DNA from: CAZWXH01 sp964637725
GTDB lineage: Bacteria; Bacillota_I; Bacilli_A; Erysipelotrichales; Coprobacillaceae
Reading direction: 5' to 3'
Assembly: GCA_964637725.1 (NCBI GenBank)
Contig: CAZWXH010000007.1
Location: 1 to 34,128 of the forward strand
DNA: 34,128 bases
Shown piece after piece: positions 8,011-16,777 of the stretch (the stretch's first letter is position 1; each line of letters opens with the position of its first letter). The notes below the pieces were generated by a model. It was not told where the DNA came from, made no database searches, and worked only from the letters and a program-made list of their open reading frames with translations. The translations under genes and the position numbers were made by a program.

Positions 8011-8029
8011 AAAAAAGCGCTAAGCGCTT
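8011..8029 (-). terminator. Compact terminator after ftsH
   Basis: On the minus strand AAGCGC and GCGCTT pair around TTA, followed by TTTTTTC. It overlaps the ftsH stop codon. The stem is short (6 bp) but GC-rich, so it probably reduces rather than abolishes read-through into the small peptide gene and hslO, for which I see no separate promoter. Confidence 0.6.
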
Positions 8030-10007
8030 ATTTCATTTCATCTAATAAATCATCATCTAAATCAACAGGAACTTTTTCTTCCTCTACAACTTCATTAAGA
8101 GGGGCATTATCATCATGATCGTCTTTTTTCTCTTCAATTTTACCATCATGCATTTCTAACATTTTTCCAGTTTGATATAAAGATTCAATTTGTTCACTAT
8201 TTAATGTTTCATATTCTAATAAAGCATCAGCAATAGTCACAAGTTTTTCCTTTTTAGCAACAATGATTTCTTTACAATGTGCATAACATTCATCAATAAT
8301 CTTACGCACTTGTTGATCGATTTCAAACGCAACTTGTCCAGAGTGAGAGTTATCTTGAGAAGAGTAATCTCTTCCTAAGAACACTGCATTATCTCCAGAA
8401 GCATATTTAATTGGTCCAAGCTCAGACATTCCTAGTTCAGTAACCATGAGTCTAGCAATACGAGTTGCTTGTTCAATATCATTATGAGCACCCGAAGTGA
8501 CATCACCAAAGAAAACTTCTTCAGCAACACGTCCACCCATAAATCCTGTAATACTCGCTAAAAGTTGAGTCTTCGTTTGGAAATATGTTTCTTCTTTAGG
8601 TGTCATTAAGTTATAACCACCAGCATTCCCTCTAGGAATAATTGTTACTTTTTGAACTTTGTTTGCATCCTCAAGTGTTAAACCAATAATCGCATGTCCA
8701 GATTCGTGATAAGCAACTAATTTTCTTTCATGTTCTGTATACTTACGAGACTTTTTAGCAGGTCCACCAATAACACGATCAATAGCTTCATCAACATCAT
8801 CTAATGTTATTAATTGATGACCTTGTCTAACTGCTAATAAAGCAGCTTCATTTAACACGTTGGCAAGTTCTGCTCCGGAGAATCCTGGAGTACGTTGTGC
8901 AACATTTTCAAAATTAACATCAGGTGCAAAATTCTTGTTTCTAGCATGAACAGTTAAAATTTCTGCTCTTGCTTTTTTATCAGGATTTGCAACTTGGATT
9001 TGTCTATCAAAACGTCCAGGTCTAAGTAACGCTGGATCTAATACATCAGCACGGTTTGTCGCAGCAAGAATAATAATTCCTTCATTACCACTAAATCCAT
9101 CCATCTCAACAAGTAATTGGTTTAATGTTTGTTCACGTTCATCGTGTCCACCACCAACTCCTGTACCTCTTTGTCTACCAACAGCATCAATTTCATCAAT
9201 GAAAATGATACATGGCGCATTTTGCTTAGCTTTTTTAAACATGTCTCTTACACGTCCTGCTCCAACACCAACGAACATTTCTACGAATTCAGAACCTGAA
9301 ATCGAATAGAAAGGCACGTTAGCTTCACCAGCAACTGCTCTTGCTAATAATGTTTTACCAGTCCCTGGAGGCCCAACTAATAGTACCCCTCTAGGAATCT
9401 TAGCACCCATGTTAACGAACTTCTTAGGACTCTTTAAGAAATCAACCAATTCAGTTAATTCTTCTTTTTCCTCATCTGCTCCAGCAACATCAGTAAACTT
9501 TGTTTTTCCATCTTTTTCTAACTTTGCACGAGAATTACCAAAGTCGAAGGCTTTTGCGTTGGCTCCACCGCCTCCTCCACCAATACTTCTCATCACAAAG
9601 AACATCATCCCAATTAATAAAACATAAGGTAAAAATGACATAATCATATCCATGACTGCATTTTCACTCTTTGCATCTTTGACTTCTACTTCAATGCCTT
9701 TATCTTCTACCAATTGAATTAATGAATCAAGTTCACTATCTGTTTGAGGAATATTTGTTTTAAAAGTATAAACAACATCTTTCCCATTTTCCTTCTTTTC
9801 ATATTGTCCTTCTACGCTTGTTACATACATACCAGGCATAACAGACATATTACTAATCTTTTCTGTTTTTACAATATTTACAAACTGATTGTACTTTACT
9901 TCTTTACTCTTTCCACCAGTTAAAAATGGAATCATTGAAACAAGTAATACAATAACAACAACCCAGGGCAATATTGTTCTTAATAAATTCTTATTCTTAT
10001 TGTCCAT
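8028..10007 (-). CDS. ftsH: ATP-dependent zinc metalloprotease FtsH
   Basis: 659 aa membrane-bound AAA+ protease that degrades misfolded or regulatory membrane proteins. Two membrane segments (about 10-30 and 120-140) flank an extracytoplasmic domain. A glycine-rich run (GGGGGG, 143-148) precedes the AAA domain: Walker A GPPGTGKT (212-219), Walker B IIFIDE (267-272) and an arginine-finger region (RPGRFDR, 329-335). The zinc site HESGH is at 434-438, with D510 as the third ligand in HNDIEQAT. The tail is highly acidic. AAAGGAG precedes the start, and the gene lies 15 bases after hpt in the same order as Bacillus. All catalytic residues are intact. Confidence 0.98.
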   Translation of the reverse strand: MDNKNKNLLRTILPWVVVIVLLVSMIPFLTGGKSKEVKYNQFVNIVKTEKISNMSVMPGMYVTSVEGQYEKKENGKDVVYTFKTNIPQTDSELDSLIQLVEDKGIEVEVKDAKSENAVMDMIMSFLPYVLLIGMMFFVMRSIGGGGGGANAKAFDFGNSRAKLEKDGKTKFTDVAGADEEKEELTELVDFLKSPKKFVNMGAKIPRGVLLVGPPGTGKTLLARAVAGEANVPFYSISGSEFVEMFVGVGAGRVRDMFKKAKQNAPCIIFIDEIDAVGRQRGTGVGGGHDEREQTLNQLLVEMDGFSGNEGIIILAATNRADVLDPALLRPGRFDRQIQVANPDKKARAEILTVHARNKNFAPDVNFENVAQRTPGFSGAELANVLNEAALLAVRQGHQLITLDDVDEAIDRVIGGPAKKSRKYTEHERKLVAYHESGHAIIGLTLEDANKVQKVTIIPRGNAGGYNLMTPKEETYFQTKTQLLASITGFMGGRVAEEVFFGDVTSGAHNDIEQATRIARLMVTELGMSELGPIKYASGDNAVFLGRDYSSQDNSHSGQVAFEIDQQVRKIIDECYAHCKEIIVAKKEKLVTIADALLEYETLNSEQIESLYQTGKMLEMHDGKIEEKKDDHDDNAPLNEVVEEEKVPVDLDDDLLDEMK

Positions 10008-10022
10008 ATAATCTCCTTTATA

Positions 10023-10553
10023 TTATTGATAACATTCTTCTTTTAAAATCCCCACATATGGAAGATTTCTATATTTCTCATCATAGTCTAAACCAAATCC
10101 AATCACAAAAGCATTAGGAATTTCAAAACCAACATACTTTGCTTCTATTGGATAAGTTCTTCCTTCTTTTTTATCTAACATTGTGACAATCTCAACAGAA
10201 GCCGCTTTTCTTTCAAGTAACATCGCTTTCACTGTTGTTAAAGTCTTACCTGTATCTAAAATATCTTCTACTAATAAAATGTCTTTTCCTTTTACATCTT
10301 GTTCAAGATCTTTAAGAATAGTAATCGAGCGTGATTCAACACCATCATAACTACTCACATCCATATAATCAAAAGTAATATCAAGACTAATATGTTTAGA
10401 TAATTCTGCTAAAAAAGGAACAGAGCCTTTTAATAAGCCAACAAGCATGAGATCCTTGTCGTGATAATCATTCATAATTAACTTACCAAGTTCTTTACTT
10501 CTTTGCGTAATTTCATCTTGGGTATATAAAATTTCTTTCACATCTGTATGCAT
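10023..10553 (-). CDS. hpt: Hypoxanthine phosphoribosyltransferase
   Basis: 176 aa purine-salvage enzyme converting hypoxanthine or guanine plus PRPP to IMP or GMP. The PRPP-binding signature ILLVEDILDTGKTL is at about residues 95-108, and the conserved core motif LMLVGLLKGSVPFLAEL at about 35-51. AAGGAG sits eight bases before the ATG. It lies 26 bases after tilS and 15 before ftsH, the classic tilS-hpt-ftsH arrangement; in relatives TilS and HprT can act together as regulators of ftsH, but nothing in this sequence shows that directly. The length is standard. Confidence 0.97.
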   Translation of the reverse strand: MHTDVKEILYTQDEITQRSKELGKLIMNDYHDKDLMLVGLLKGSVPFLAELSKHISLDITFDYMDVSSYDGVESRSITILKDLEQDVKGKDILLVEDILDTGKTLTTVKAMLLERKAASVEIVTMLDKKEGRTYPIEAKYVGFEIPNAFVIGFGLDYDEKYRNLPYVGILKEECYQ

Positions 10554-10579
10554 ATCGTTTACTCCTTATAATGATTATC

Positions 10580-11815
10580 CTATTTTATCACAAATACATT
10601 TGGTTTTGTAGTTAAATAATCAATGTTTTTTGCAATATGAGGAACTAAAATAATAGTTTGGTCTTTATTCAAAAGAATTGGCCATGTTTTTCTCTTCAAA
10701 GCAGGTATCTTTGCATTGATAAACAGACGTGATACTTTCTTAGTTCCAGTAGAAGTCATAATACTATCACCATCCTGCATTGTACGAATAGTGATAGGAT
10801 AATCATCTTTTGTTAAATACACTCCTTCATTAATATGACCAGATTCTAGCATATGAAAATGTTCACATCCAAAAGGAATGAACTTATGAAATTCATACTG
10901 ATATCCTTTGGTTTTATCTTTATCAATGATGTATACATTATCGTATTCTTTTATGAACAGATAATTAACTGGTAAATTCATTTGAATATTAGGTTTAACA
11001 CTATCAATTTGATGTTTAATTTCTTCAATCAAAGAAAAAGAAATTAATTGTGGATGCATAACATCCTTTAGAATTAAGTACAAGAAAATATCTCTTAATT
11101 CTTTAGGAACATAATAATAATAAATTTGTCCTTCTGATATATATTGTTGGTAATATGAATTAACTTTAAACTCTAATTCTTTAACCCTTTGATTATGAAG
11201 AAAAGCTTTTTCTATTAATTCTTCTTTTTGACTTGGAGTATATTGATTTAAAATAGTATTTCTTACTTTATCTCTTTCAAACTCAGTCTCAAAATTTGTA
11301 TAATCATCATGATAAGGAATATGTTTCAATTCACATTCTCTTAATATCTCTTCCTTATAACAATTCATTAAAGGTCTTAAGACTTTCATATCTTGAACAA
11401 TATTTTCCTCTTTAATACCTAAATAATGCGTTACATTATGATGCGACAACTGCATATATATAGTTTCTAAGTGATCATCTAAGTGGTGCCCAAGTATCAA
11501 TCCCTCACATTTATATAAAGAATAGATTTCTTTATAAAACTGATAACGTAATGTACGTGCACGATCTTGGAAATTACCTTCATCATAATCTTCTTGATGA
11601 AACTCTTTATAATAAAAAGGAATCCCATGACTATAACAATAATCACTGACTAGCTCATAATCAACATAACTATCATGACGAAGATTATAGTTAACATGAG
11701 CAACCAATAAATGGTATCCCAAGTTATATAATGTATCTAAAAGATACATTGAATCGCTTCCGCCAGAGACACCAATCACATAATATGAAGTTTTATTTAA
11801 TAGTTCTTTATTCAT
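10580..11815 (-). CDS. tilS: tRNA(Ile)-lysidine synthase
   Basis: About 411 aa. The enzyme modifies C34 of tRNA-Ile(CAU) to lysidine and is normally essential. The N-terminal PP-loop is clear (VIGVSGGSDSMYLLDTL), followed by HVNYNLR and GHHLDDHLETIYMQL, typical of the ATP-pyrophosphatase domain. The C-terminal part contains RTMQDGD and KVSRLFINAKIP, the TilS C-domain. I chose the ATG at 11813-11815: it has GGAAGTG six bases upstream, and the predicted transcription start (about 11829) leaves no leader for the in-frame ATG at 11828-11830. It is shorter than the Bacillus protein (about 470 aa) but has both ends of the family. Confidence 0.95.
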   Translation of the reverse strand: MNKELLNKTSYYVIGVSGGSDSMYLLDTLYNLGYHLLVAHVNYNLRHDSYVDYELVSDYCYSHGIPFYYKEFHQEDYDEGNFQDRARTLRYQFYKEIYSLYKCEGLILGHHLDDHLETIYMQLSHHNVTHYLGIKEENIVQDMKVLRPLMNCYKEEILRECELKHIPYHDDYTNFETEFERDKVRNTILNQYTPSQKEELIEKAFLHNQRVKELEFKVNSYYQQYISEGQIYYYYVPKELRDIFLYLILKDVMHPQLISFSLIEEIKHQIDSVKPNIQMNLPVNYLFIKEYDNVYIIDKDKTKGYQYEFHKFIPFGCEHFHMLESGHINEGVYLTKDDYPITIRTMQDGDSIMTSTGTKKVSRLFINAKIPALKRKTWPILLNKDQTIILVPHIAKNIDYLTTKPNVFVIK

Positions 11816-11835
11816 ACTTATCACTTCCATCTCAC

Positions 11836-11844
11836 ATTATAACA
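11836..11844 (-). promoter_or_regulatory. Extended -10 promoter of the tilS operon
   Basis: TGTTATAAT (TG-N-TATAAT) on the minus strand, with a T-rich, non-consensus -35 inside the tail of the spoIIE terminator. It is placed to drive tilS-hpt-ftsH and perhaps the genes beyond. Confidence 0.6.
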
Positions 11845-11869
11845 AATATTTCCCAATACAAAAACAAAA

Positions 11870-11887
11870 ATCCCAATGTTTTGGGAT
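11870..11887 (-). terminator. spoIIE terminator
   Basis: ATCCCAA and TTGGGAT pair around AACA, followed by TTTTGTTTTTG on the minus strand. It starts at the last base of the spoIIE stop codon, so it separates spoIIE from the constitutive tilS operon. Confidence 0.85.
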
Positions 11888-14073
11888 TATTGTTTACAAA
11901 GTTTTAAAACGAGTAATGTCATATCATCGTTTTTCTCTTCATCACACGCAATTTGAGTGAAGATATGAGCTATATCTTTAGGATGATCTTCATCTATCAA
12001 ATACTTATTTTCTTCTAAAAATTCTTTAAATTGAGCTGTAAAACCATCAGAAACAATAAAGATAATATCATCTTCTAATAATCTATAAGTCTCTACTATT
12101 GTTTCAATAGGTGAAATAATCCCCATAGGTAAAGATTGTGATTGGACTTCAATAACTTCTTTTCCTCTTAAAATATATGTCGGACAAGCCCCATACTTTA
12201 CAAAAGTTGCTTGGCCAGTTACTAAATTAATACTAGACATATCTAATGTTGTAAACATATCATTACGATTTTTAATCTTCAACAAAGCATTCACTGATTG
12301 TATTGTATCATTTAAAGAAATACCATTTAAAATTAATTGTTTCATAATATCTAAAGTTAATGAAGAATCATCACTTGCTTTTTGTCCTTGCCCCATTCCA
12401 TCACTTAACGCAAAATATTGGTTTTCATTCATTGAGAATAATGCATAACTATCTCCACAAGCAATCATATCTTTAGAATGTTGTGAGACACCATATTGTA
12501 CATAATACTTTGTTTGATGTTTTAAAATAACATATGCATATCCTAATTGATTCATTGGTGTTTGAAGAACTTGAATATCCAAAGATTCATTTAAATATGT
12601 CTCTAAGATTGGAATCAACTCTTCTTCTATTTCTTTCTTTGTAGTCTCAAATAAACCAATCTCAATTAAATAAGTTGATTGAGACTCATAATATTTCTTT
12701 AAATGAGAAATCTGAAAATGATAACCTGCTAAATGTTCATAAATATGTTTTTCTTCAATATGACCGCTCTTAAGTTGAGAAGAGAATTGATTAAAGACAT
12801 CATTAAGTAATGAAAATTGATGATACAGATCTTTTCTCATGACTTGATATTCTTGTTGAACGCGATGTATCTTTTGATAATCTTTTTGATGTTCATTCAT
12901 CTTTTTTATATATTCATTTGGCTTTAAACAATAACTTTCAATAAACTTAATATCCTCTTTCTTATACTTTTCCTTCAATCCTTTATTCATTAACTTTACT
13001 AAACGATTAGGTCCATACTTTTGATTAAAGCATTCCTCACAACTACTACAATTCATACAAACATCTTCATATATATATCCAATATATTCTAATGAATGAT
13101 TATGTACTGGTGTTTCATTAAATAAAGAAGTCATTTGATTAAACAATCGACAAAAAGAATCAACCTGTTTAGATAATTGTTGCTTCATTGTCACTTCTTG
13201 AAAAGAAGATGACAACACTGCTTTATATTTATGAATTGGTAACATCACAAATATCAACCCACTCATAACAATTATAACTCCATGATACATATAAGAAAAA
13301 TCAAGAAAGAAAGGTAATATAAGGTGGGAGAGAAAATATATTGCAGTAATTGTTACTTTACTTTTACATTGAATCATATAAAAGAAAAACAAAGGCACTA
13401 TAACTGATAAGATATCATCTTTATAACCAAGATTCATTACTAACATTAACATTGAACCATAGAATAAACCTGGTAGTAAATCATTAAGACATTCATGATA
13501 AATTAATACTAATATAAAAATACGAATAAGAATCATTGTAACTTCTTTAGAATAAGGAAGTAAACTCATCATACATATTAAAATAACAACACATAATGAT
13601 TTAATTCTTTCATGTGTTAATAGCTCTGATTGTCCATGAATAAAAAGCGGAACTAAATAGGAGACAATCATAATATTTAAATATGTAAGGACAGTTAGTA
13701 ATAATGTTGTCATTAAGTCAATTTGTGCATAAGCATAATATATCCCCGCAATAAGTGTTAATAGATAGGGCATATACTTTGACTTAATGGAGCGAAAAAT
13801 TAAACATACTTCAAGAATCACAAAAGAAAAAAGGCTCATAATTAATATGTCATAAGGGACATGAAAAACAATGATACCTACCACTATACCTATAAGATAA
13901 CTAAATAACGCTTGATATCCGCACATAAAGCATAGGTAAAATAATGGCAAGGTAAACAATAATGATGTGTTGTTAATCTGTACTATCGCAAATAAGATAG
14001 AAATAATAGCGATATAAAAGCTTAACTGTAATTTGTTTTTTTTAATACGACTTTGATTTATAATTAATTCCAT
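11887..14073 (-). CDS. spoIIE: Stage II sporulation protein E (membrane PP2C-type serine phosphatase)
   Basis: 728 aa. In sporulating Firmicutes this protein localises to the polar septum and dephosphorylates SpoIIAA, which activates sigma-F. About ten hydrophobic segments cover residues 15-290. A central region carries a cysteine cluster (CMNCSSCEECFNQKYG) characteristic of SpoIIE. The C-terminal PP2C-type domain (about 510-728) has metal-binding motifs ACGDSYALF, ALSDGMGQGQKA and IFIVSDGF, so it looks active. GAGGTG precedes the ATG. It is about 100 residues shorter than the Bacillus protein. Its presence implies that the organism descends from, and probably still is, a spore former. The upstream promoter has an unusual 21-bp spacer. 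Confidence 0.95.
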   Translation of the reverse strand: MELIINQSRIKKNKLQLSFYIAIISILFAIVQINNTSLLFTLPLFYLCFMCGYQALFSYLIGIVVGIIVFHVPYDILIMSLFSFVILEVCLIFRSIKSKYMPYLLTLIAGIYYAYAQIDLMTTLLLTVLTYLNIMIVSYLVPLFIHGQSELLTHERIKSLCVVILICMMSLLPYSKEVTMILIRIFILVLIYHECLNDLLPGLFYGSMLMLVMNLGYKDDILSVIVPLFFFYMIQCKSKVTITAIYFLSHLILPFFLDFSYMYHGVIIVMSGLIFVMLPIHKYKAVLSSSFQEVTMKQQLSKQVDSFCRLFNQMTSLFNETPVHNHSLEYIGYIYEDVCMNCSSCEECFNQKYGPNRLVKLMNKGLKEKYKKEDIKFIESYCLKPNEYIKKMNEHQKDYQKIHRVQQEYQVMRKDLYHQFSLLNDVFNQFSSQLKSGHIEEKHIYEHLAGYHFQISHLKKYYESQSTYLIEIGLFETTKKEIEEELIPILETYLNESLDIQVLQTPMNQLGYAYVILKHQTKYYVQYGVSQHSKDMIACGDSYALFSMNENQYFALSDGMGQGQKASDDSSLTLDIMKQLILNGISLNDTIQSVNALLKIKNRNDMFTTLDMSSINLVTGQATFVKYGACPTYILRGKEVIEVQSQSLPMGIISPIETIVETYRLLEDDIIFIVSDGFTAQFKEFLEENKYLIDEDHPKDIAHIFTQIACDEEKNDDMTLLVLKLCKQ

Positions 14074-14091
14074 ACTTTCACCTCAAAAGTC

Positions 14092-14124
14092 ATTATAGTC
14101 TTTAATCCTTAAAATATTTGTCAC
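14092..14124 (-). promoter_or_regulatory. spoIIE promoter with 21-bp spacer and Spo0A-like box
   Basis: On the minus strand GTGACA (complement of 14119-14124) is separated by 21 bp from a perfect TATAAT (complement of 14092-14097). Known Spo0A-activated spoII promoters of Bacillus have sigma-A hexamers spaced 21-22 bp. TGTGACAAA (complement of 14117-14125), overlapping the -35, matches the 0A box form TTCGACAAA at 7 of 9 positions. Spo0A control is an inference from this layout. Confidence 0.6.
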
Positions 14125-14137
14125 ATTAGAAAAATGA

Positions 14138-14169
14138 AAGAAAGAATATCATCTCTGATATTCTTTCTT
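14138..14169 (-). terminator. Terminator of the serine recombinase gene
   Basis: A 14-bp perfect stem (AAGAAAGAATATCA and its complement, GAGA loop) includes the stop codon. The minus strand continues TCATTTTTC. It insulates spoIIE from the recombinase. Confidence 0.75.
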
Positions 14170-14745
14170 ATATTTATAGAAACTGGTTCTACTAATAGAT
14201 AATTGTTTTAAAACTTCTTTTTCAGATATTTTTTTTGATTCAAAATTATCGACAAGTTCAATAAAACCCTCAGGTAATACTAAAGGTCTTCTCCCAAATA
14301 TAACGCCTCTTTTCTTTGCGGCTGCAATTCCTTCCTTTTGTCTTTGTTTTATATTTGTTCGTTCCTCATGAGCACAAAAACTTAAAAATTGTAACACCAG
14401 ATCAGCAATAAAAGTTCCTAAGATATCTTTAGATAAGGTTGTATCTAACAAAGGCATATCAATAACTTTAATATCTGCTTTCTTTTCCTTTGTAATAAAA
14501 CGCCATTGTTCAATGATTTCATCATAGTTTCTCCCTAATCGATCAATTGATTTAACAATCAATAAATCACCTTCTTTAAGCTTTCTCATTAACCTTAAAT
14601 AACTAGGTCGATTAAAATCCTTTCCTGACATCTTATCTATAAAGATGCATTTCTTTTCAAGATCATATTTCTCCATTGCAGCAATCTGTCTTGCAATATT
14701 TTGATCCTTACTTGATACCCGAACATAGCCATATGATTTTACCAT
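14149..14745 (-). CDS. Small serine recombinase (resolvase/invertase family)
   Basis: 198 aa. The N-terminal catalytic domain begins YGYVRVSSKDQNIARQ, with the nucleophile serine in VRVSS. It continues with the conserved GDLLIVKSIDRLGRNYDEI and a long helix (EERTNIKQRQKEGIAAAKKRG). The C-terminal 45 residues form a helix-turn-helix (ISEKEVLKQLSISRTSFYKYKK). This is the Hin/Pin/Tn3-resolvase plan and size. AAAGGAGG precedes the ATG. No transposase, inverted terminal repeats or cargo is visible nearby, so it is a stand-alone recombinase. It could be a DNA invertase, a remnant of a lost element, or a resolvase acting elsewhere. Residues needed for catalysis appear present. Confidence 0.9.
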   Translation of the reverse strand: MVKSYGYVRVSSKDQNIARQIAAMEKYDLEKKCIFIDKMSGKDFNRPSYLRLMRKLKEGDLLIVKSIDRLGRNYDEIIEQWRFITKEKKADIKVIDMPLLDTTLSKDILGTFIADLVLQFLSFCAHEERTNIKQRQKEGIAAAKKRGVIFGRRPLVLPEGFIELVDNFESKKISEKEVLKQLSISRTSFYKYKKEYQR

Positions 14746-14775
14746 AATTTACCTCCTTTAAGCATTCATTCTCTC

Positions 14776-14804
14776 ACTATAAAGAGTGAACTTCTACTGG
14801 TAAA
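14776..14804 (-). promoter_or_regulatory. Promoter of the serine recombinase gene
   Basis: TTTACC (complement of 14799-14804), 17-bp spacer, TATAGT (complement of 14776-14781). A short inverted repeat CACT-N6-AGTG (14775-14788) overlaps the -10 and could be an autoregulatory site, though four-base arms are weak evidence. Confidence 0.5.
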
Positions 14805-14823
14805 TAATGTAAAAAAAGAAAAG

Positions 14824-14846
14824 ATGTTTTTTCTAGTATAAAACAT
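14824..14846 (-). terminator. Probable terminator of the two-component operon
   Basis: ATGTTTT and AAAACAT pair around nine bases that include the kinase stop codon, followed by CTTTTCTTTTTTTAC on the minus strand. The stem is AT-rich and only moderately stable. Confidence 0.5.
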
Positions 14847-16773
14847 AGAATAAAACACCTTTTTCTGTATTCTCTACACCATATTGGAAATGATGCATAT
14901 CTAATATAGCTTTACATATCGCAAGCCCTAAACCTGTTCCCTCTTCATTTCTTGATTTATCAATCTTATGGAATGTATACCATATCTTATCAATTTGATC
15001 TTCAGGAATGTGACTCCCAATGTTCTCAATAGAAAACTTATGGTCATCTAAATAAACTTCTACTTGTTTTCCTTCATCAGTATATCTTAATGCATTGCTC
15101 ATAAAGTTTTGAACAACCATCTCTATCTTAAACTGATCAGCTTTAACTGTAGCGCTTTTTAAATCACTTATCAATTCAATATTCTTCTTTTGAAATAAAT
15201 ATAGCATTGATTCTATAGACTCATTAACAATATCAAATAAATCAACTTCCTTAATATCTAAAGTCACTTTTTCTGATTCTAATTTAGATAAGTCTAACAT
15301 CGCTAAAACAAGTTGATTAATACGATTTGTCTCTCCTTGAATAATCTTAATATATTCATTTCTTTTCACTTCATCATTTTCAATCTCAACAAGTTCACTA
15401 AATCCATTAATTATACCTAAAGGTGTCTTTATCTCATGAGTAAAATTAGATACAAAATCCTTACGTAAAGATTCCATCTTTTCAACTCTTTCAATTTCTT
15501 GATGTAGATTGCTAATTGTCTTCTCTAATTCCTTACTCATGGTATCAATACTTCCAGCTAGATTACCAATCTCATCATGCCTCGTCATATCAATAGGATA
15601 ATCAAATTCTTTTCTCGCAATATGTTTAGCAGTCGTCTCAATACGACGAATAGGTCTTACTATCATTTGACCTATGAGAATACAAATGATTATGATTAAA
15701 AGAAATGCCAAAAGATAAGTAGAACTATTATCCACAATAAACTGTTTTAATGAATTCATTTGTAAATTATCATACTCTTCCGCCACAAAGATATACCCTG
15801 CTGTCACATTTGTAATAATCTCGGTATTCTTAACATCTAGGGAGTTGCCTTCAATACTAACTAAGGCGTCAACTTTAGAAGAGTCTAAAAGCCTTATCAT
15901 TAAAGTAGAATAATATTTTCCATTATATTCATAAGGTTTTAATAAATAATAATTACCATAATTCGTTGATAAATTCTGTCCTGAATTTATAAAATCCTTA
16001 GGACGTGTTGTTAATTGATCTTCTAACCCATTCGTTGTATTCTGGTAATCATAAACAACTGTTTTCATATCTTCTTTACTAAGTGAAAGAGCTAAAGATT
16101 TATTATACATCTCTAAATTAATCGGTGGAAATGTTATTTCTAAGTTATCACTTGAATAATAATCAACAATTCCTTCCACTGTCTCTGTTTCACTATTTAA
16201 ATCTTCATTTTGAATAATCTTTGTACCATTAAAAGAAATACTTTCTATTATTGGATCATTTTCCTGTTCAATATAATCAACATGTTGAAGTTTCATAACA
16301 ATAGTTGCATAAATAATTTCATTCTGATATATTTTCAAATTATCTTCAAGAGCTTTAATTTGTTCTATGGATAAAGAACTTAAATCAAAATGAATAGGAA
16401 GTTGAACTGATCCCTTATATTCACTCACTGTCACACTTAACATTGCATTTTCTACAGCTTCCCTAGAAATATCAAGAATCTTTCCATTTGCATCAGCTAG
16501 GCACTTCACCTTCGTTGAATCACCTAATAATGCATTATCGTATAATTGTAAAAACTCTCCTGACGTAAAATCAGGTCTAGAGTTTATACTTGATTCTGAG
16601 TAAGCTTTATAAAATTTATCTAAATCTTTCGCAATTGCATTTGCATCAGTCTCTAATGTGTTTTTAATATAACGATCAATACCAAGTCTAATCTCATTAC
16701 CCAACACCAATAAAAAGGCTAACAAAACAACCCCTGTTATTTTAACAATCAAACTTAAATTTCTTGTTTTCAT
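14833..16773 (-). CDS. Membrane sensor histidine kinase
   Basis: 646 aa from the ATG at 16771-16773, which has AAGGAG nine bases upstream; an earlier in-frame start would overlap the regulator gene. Layout: membrane segment at about 8-26, an extracytoplasmic sensor of about 320 residues (unrecognised), second membrane segment at about 352-372, HAMP linker (RPIRRIETTAKHIARKEFDYPI), HisKA with the phospho-accepting histidine near residue 446 in FTHEIKTPLG, and HATPase with N-box NALRYTDEG and G-box GTGLGLAIC. All catalytic motifs are intact. The regulator gene ends four bases upstream, so the pair is co-transcribed and probably coupled. The promoter carries tandem heptamers shared with the next upstream gene, suggesting autoregulation. 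The stimulus is unknown. Confidence 0.93.
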   Translation of the reverse strand: MKTRNLSLIVKITGVVLLAFLLVLGNEIRLGIDRYIKNTLETDANAIAKDLDKFYKAYSESSINSRPDFTSGEFLQLYDNALLGDSTKVKCLADANGKILDISREAVENAMLSVTVSEYKGSVQLPIHFDLSSLSIEQIKALEDNLKIYQNEIIYATIVMKLQHVDYIEQENDPIIESISFNGTKIIQNEDLNSETETVEGIVDYYSSDNLEITFPPINLEMYNKSLALSLSKEDMKTVVYDYQNTTNGLEDQLTTRPKDFINSGQNLSTNYGNYYLLKPYEYNGKYYSTLMIRLLDSSKVDALVSIEGNSLDVKNTEIITNVTAGYIFVAEEYDNLQMNSLKQFIVDNSSTYLLAFLLIIIICILIGQMIVRPIRRIETTAKHIARKEFDYPIDMTRHDEIGNLAGSIDTMSKELEKTISNLHQEIERVEKMESLRKDFVSNFTHEIKTPLGIINGFSELVEIENDEVKRNEYIKIIQGETNRINQLVLAMLDLSKLESEKVTLDIKEVDLFDIVNESIESMLYLFQKKNIELISDLKSATVKADQFKIEMVVQNFMSNALRYTDEGKQVEVYLDDHKFSIENIGSHIPEDQIDKIWYTFHKIDKSRNEEGTGLGLAICKAILDMHHFQYGVENTEKGVLFYVLY

Positions 16774-16777
16774 GAAC

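Noticed and set aside
14746..14832. Possible invertible segment next to the serine recombinase
   Set aside because: I found only four-base inverted arms near the promoter, and no paired 20-30-bp crossover-like repeats on either side of the gene.
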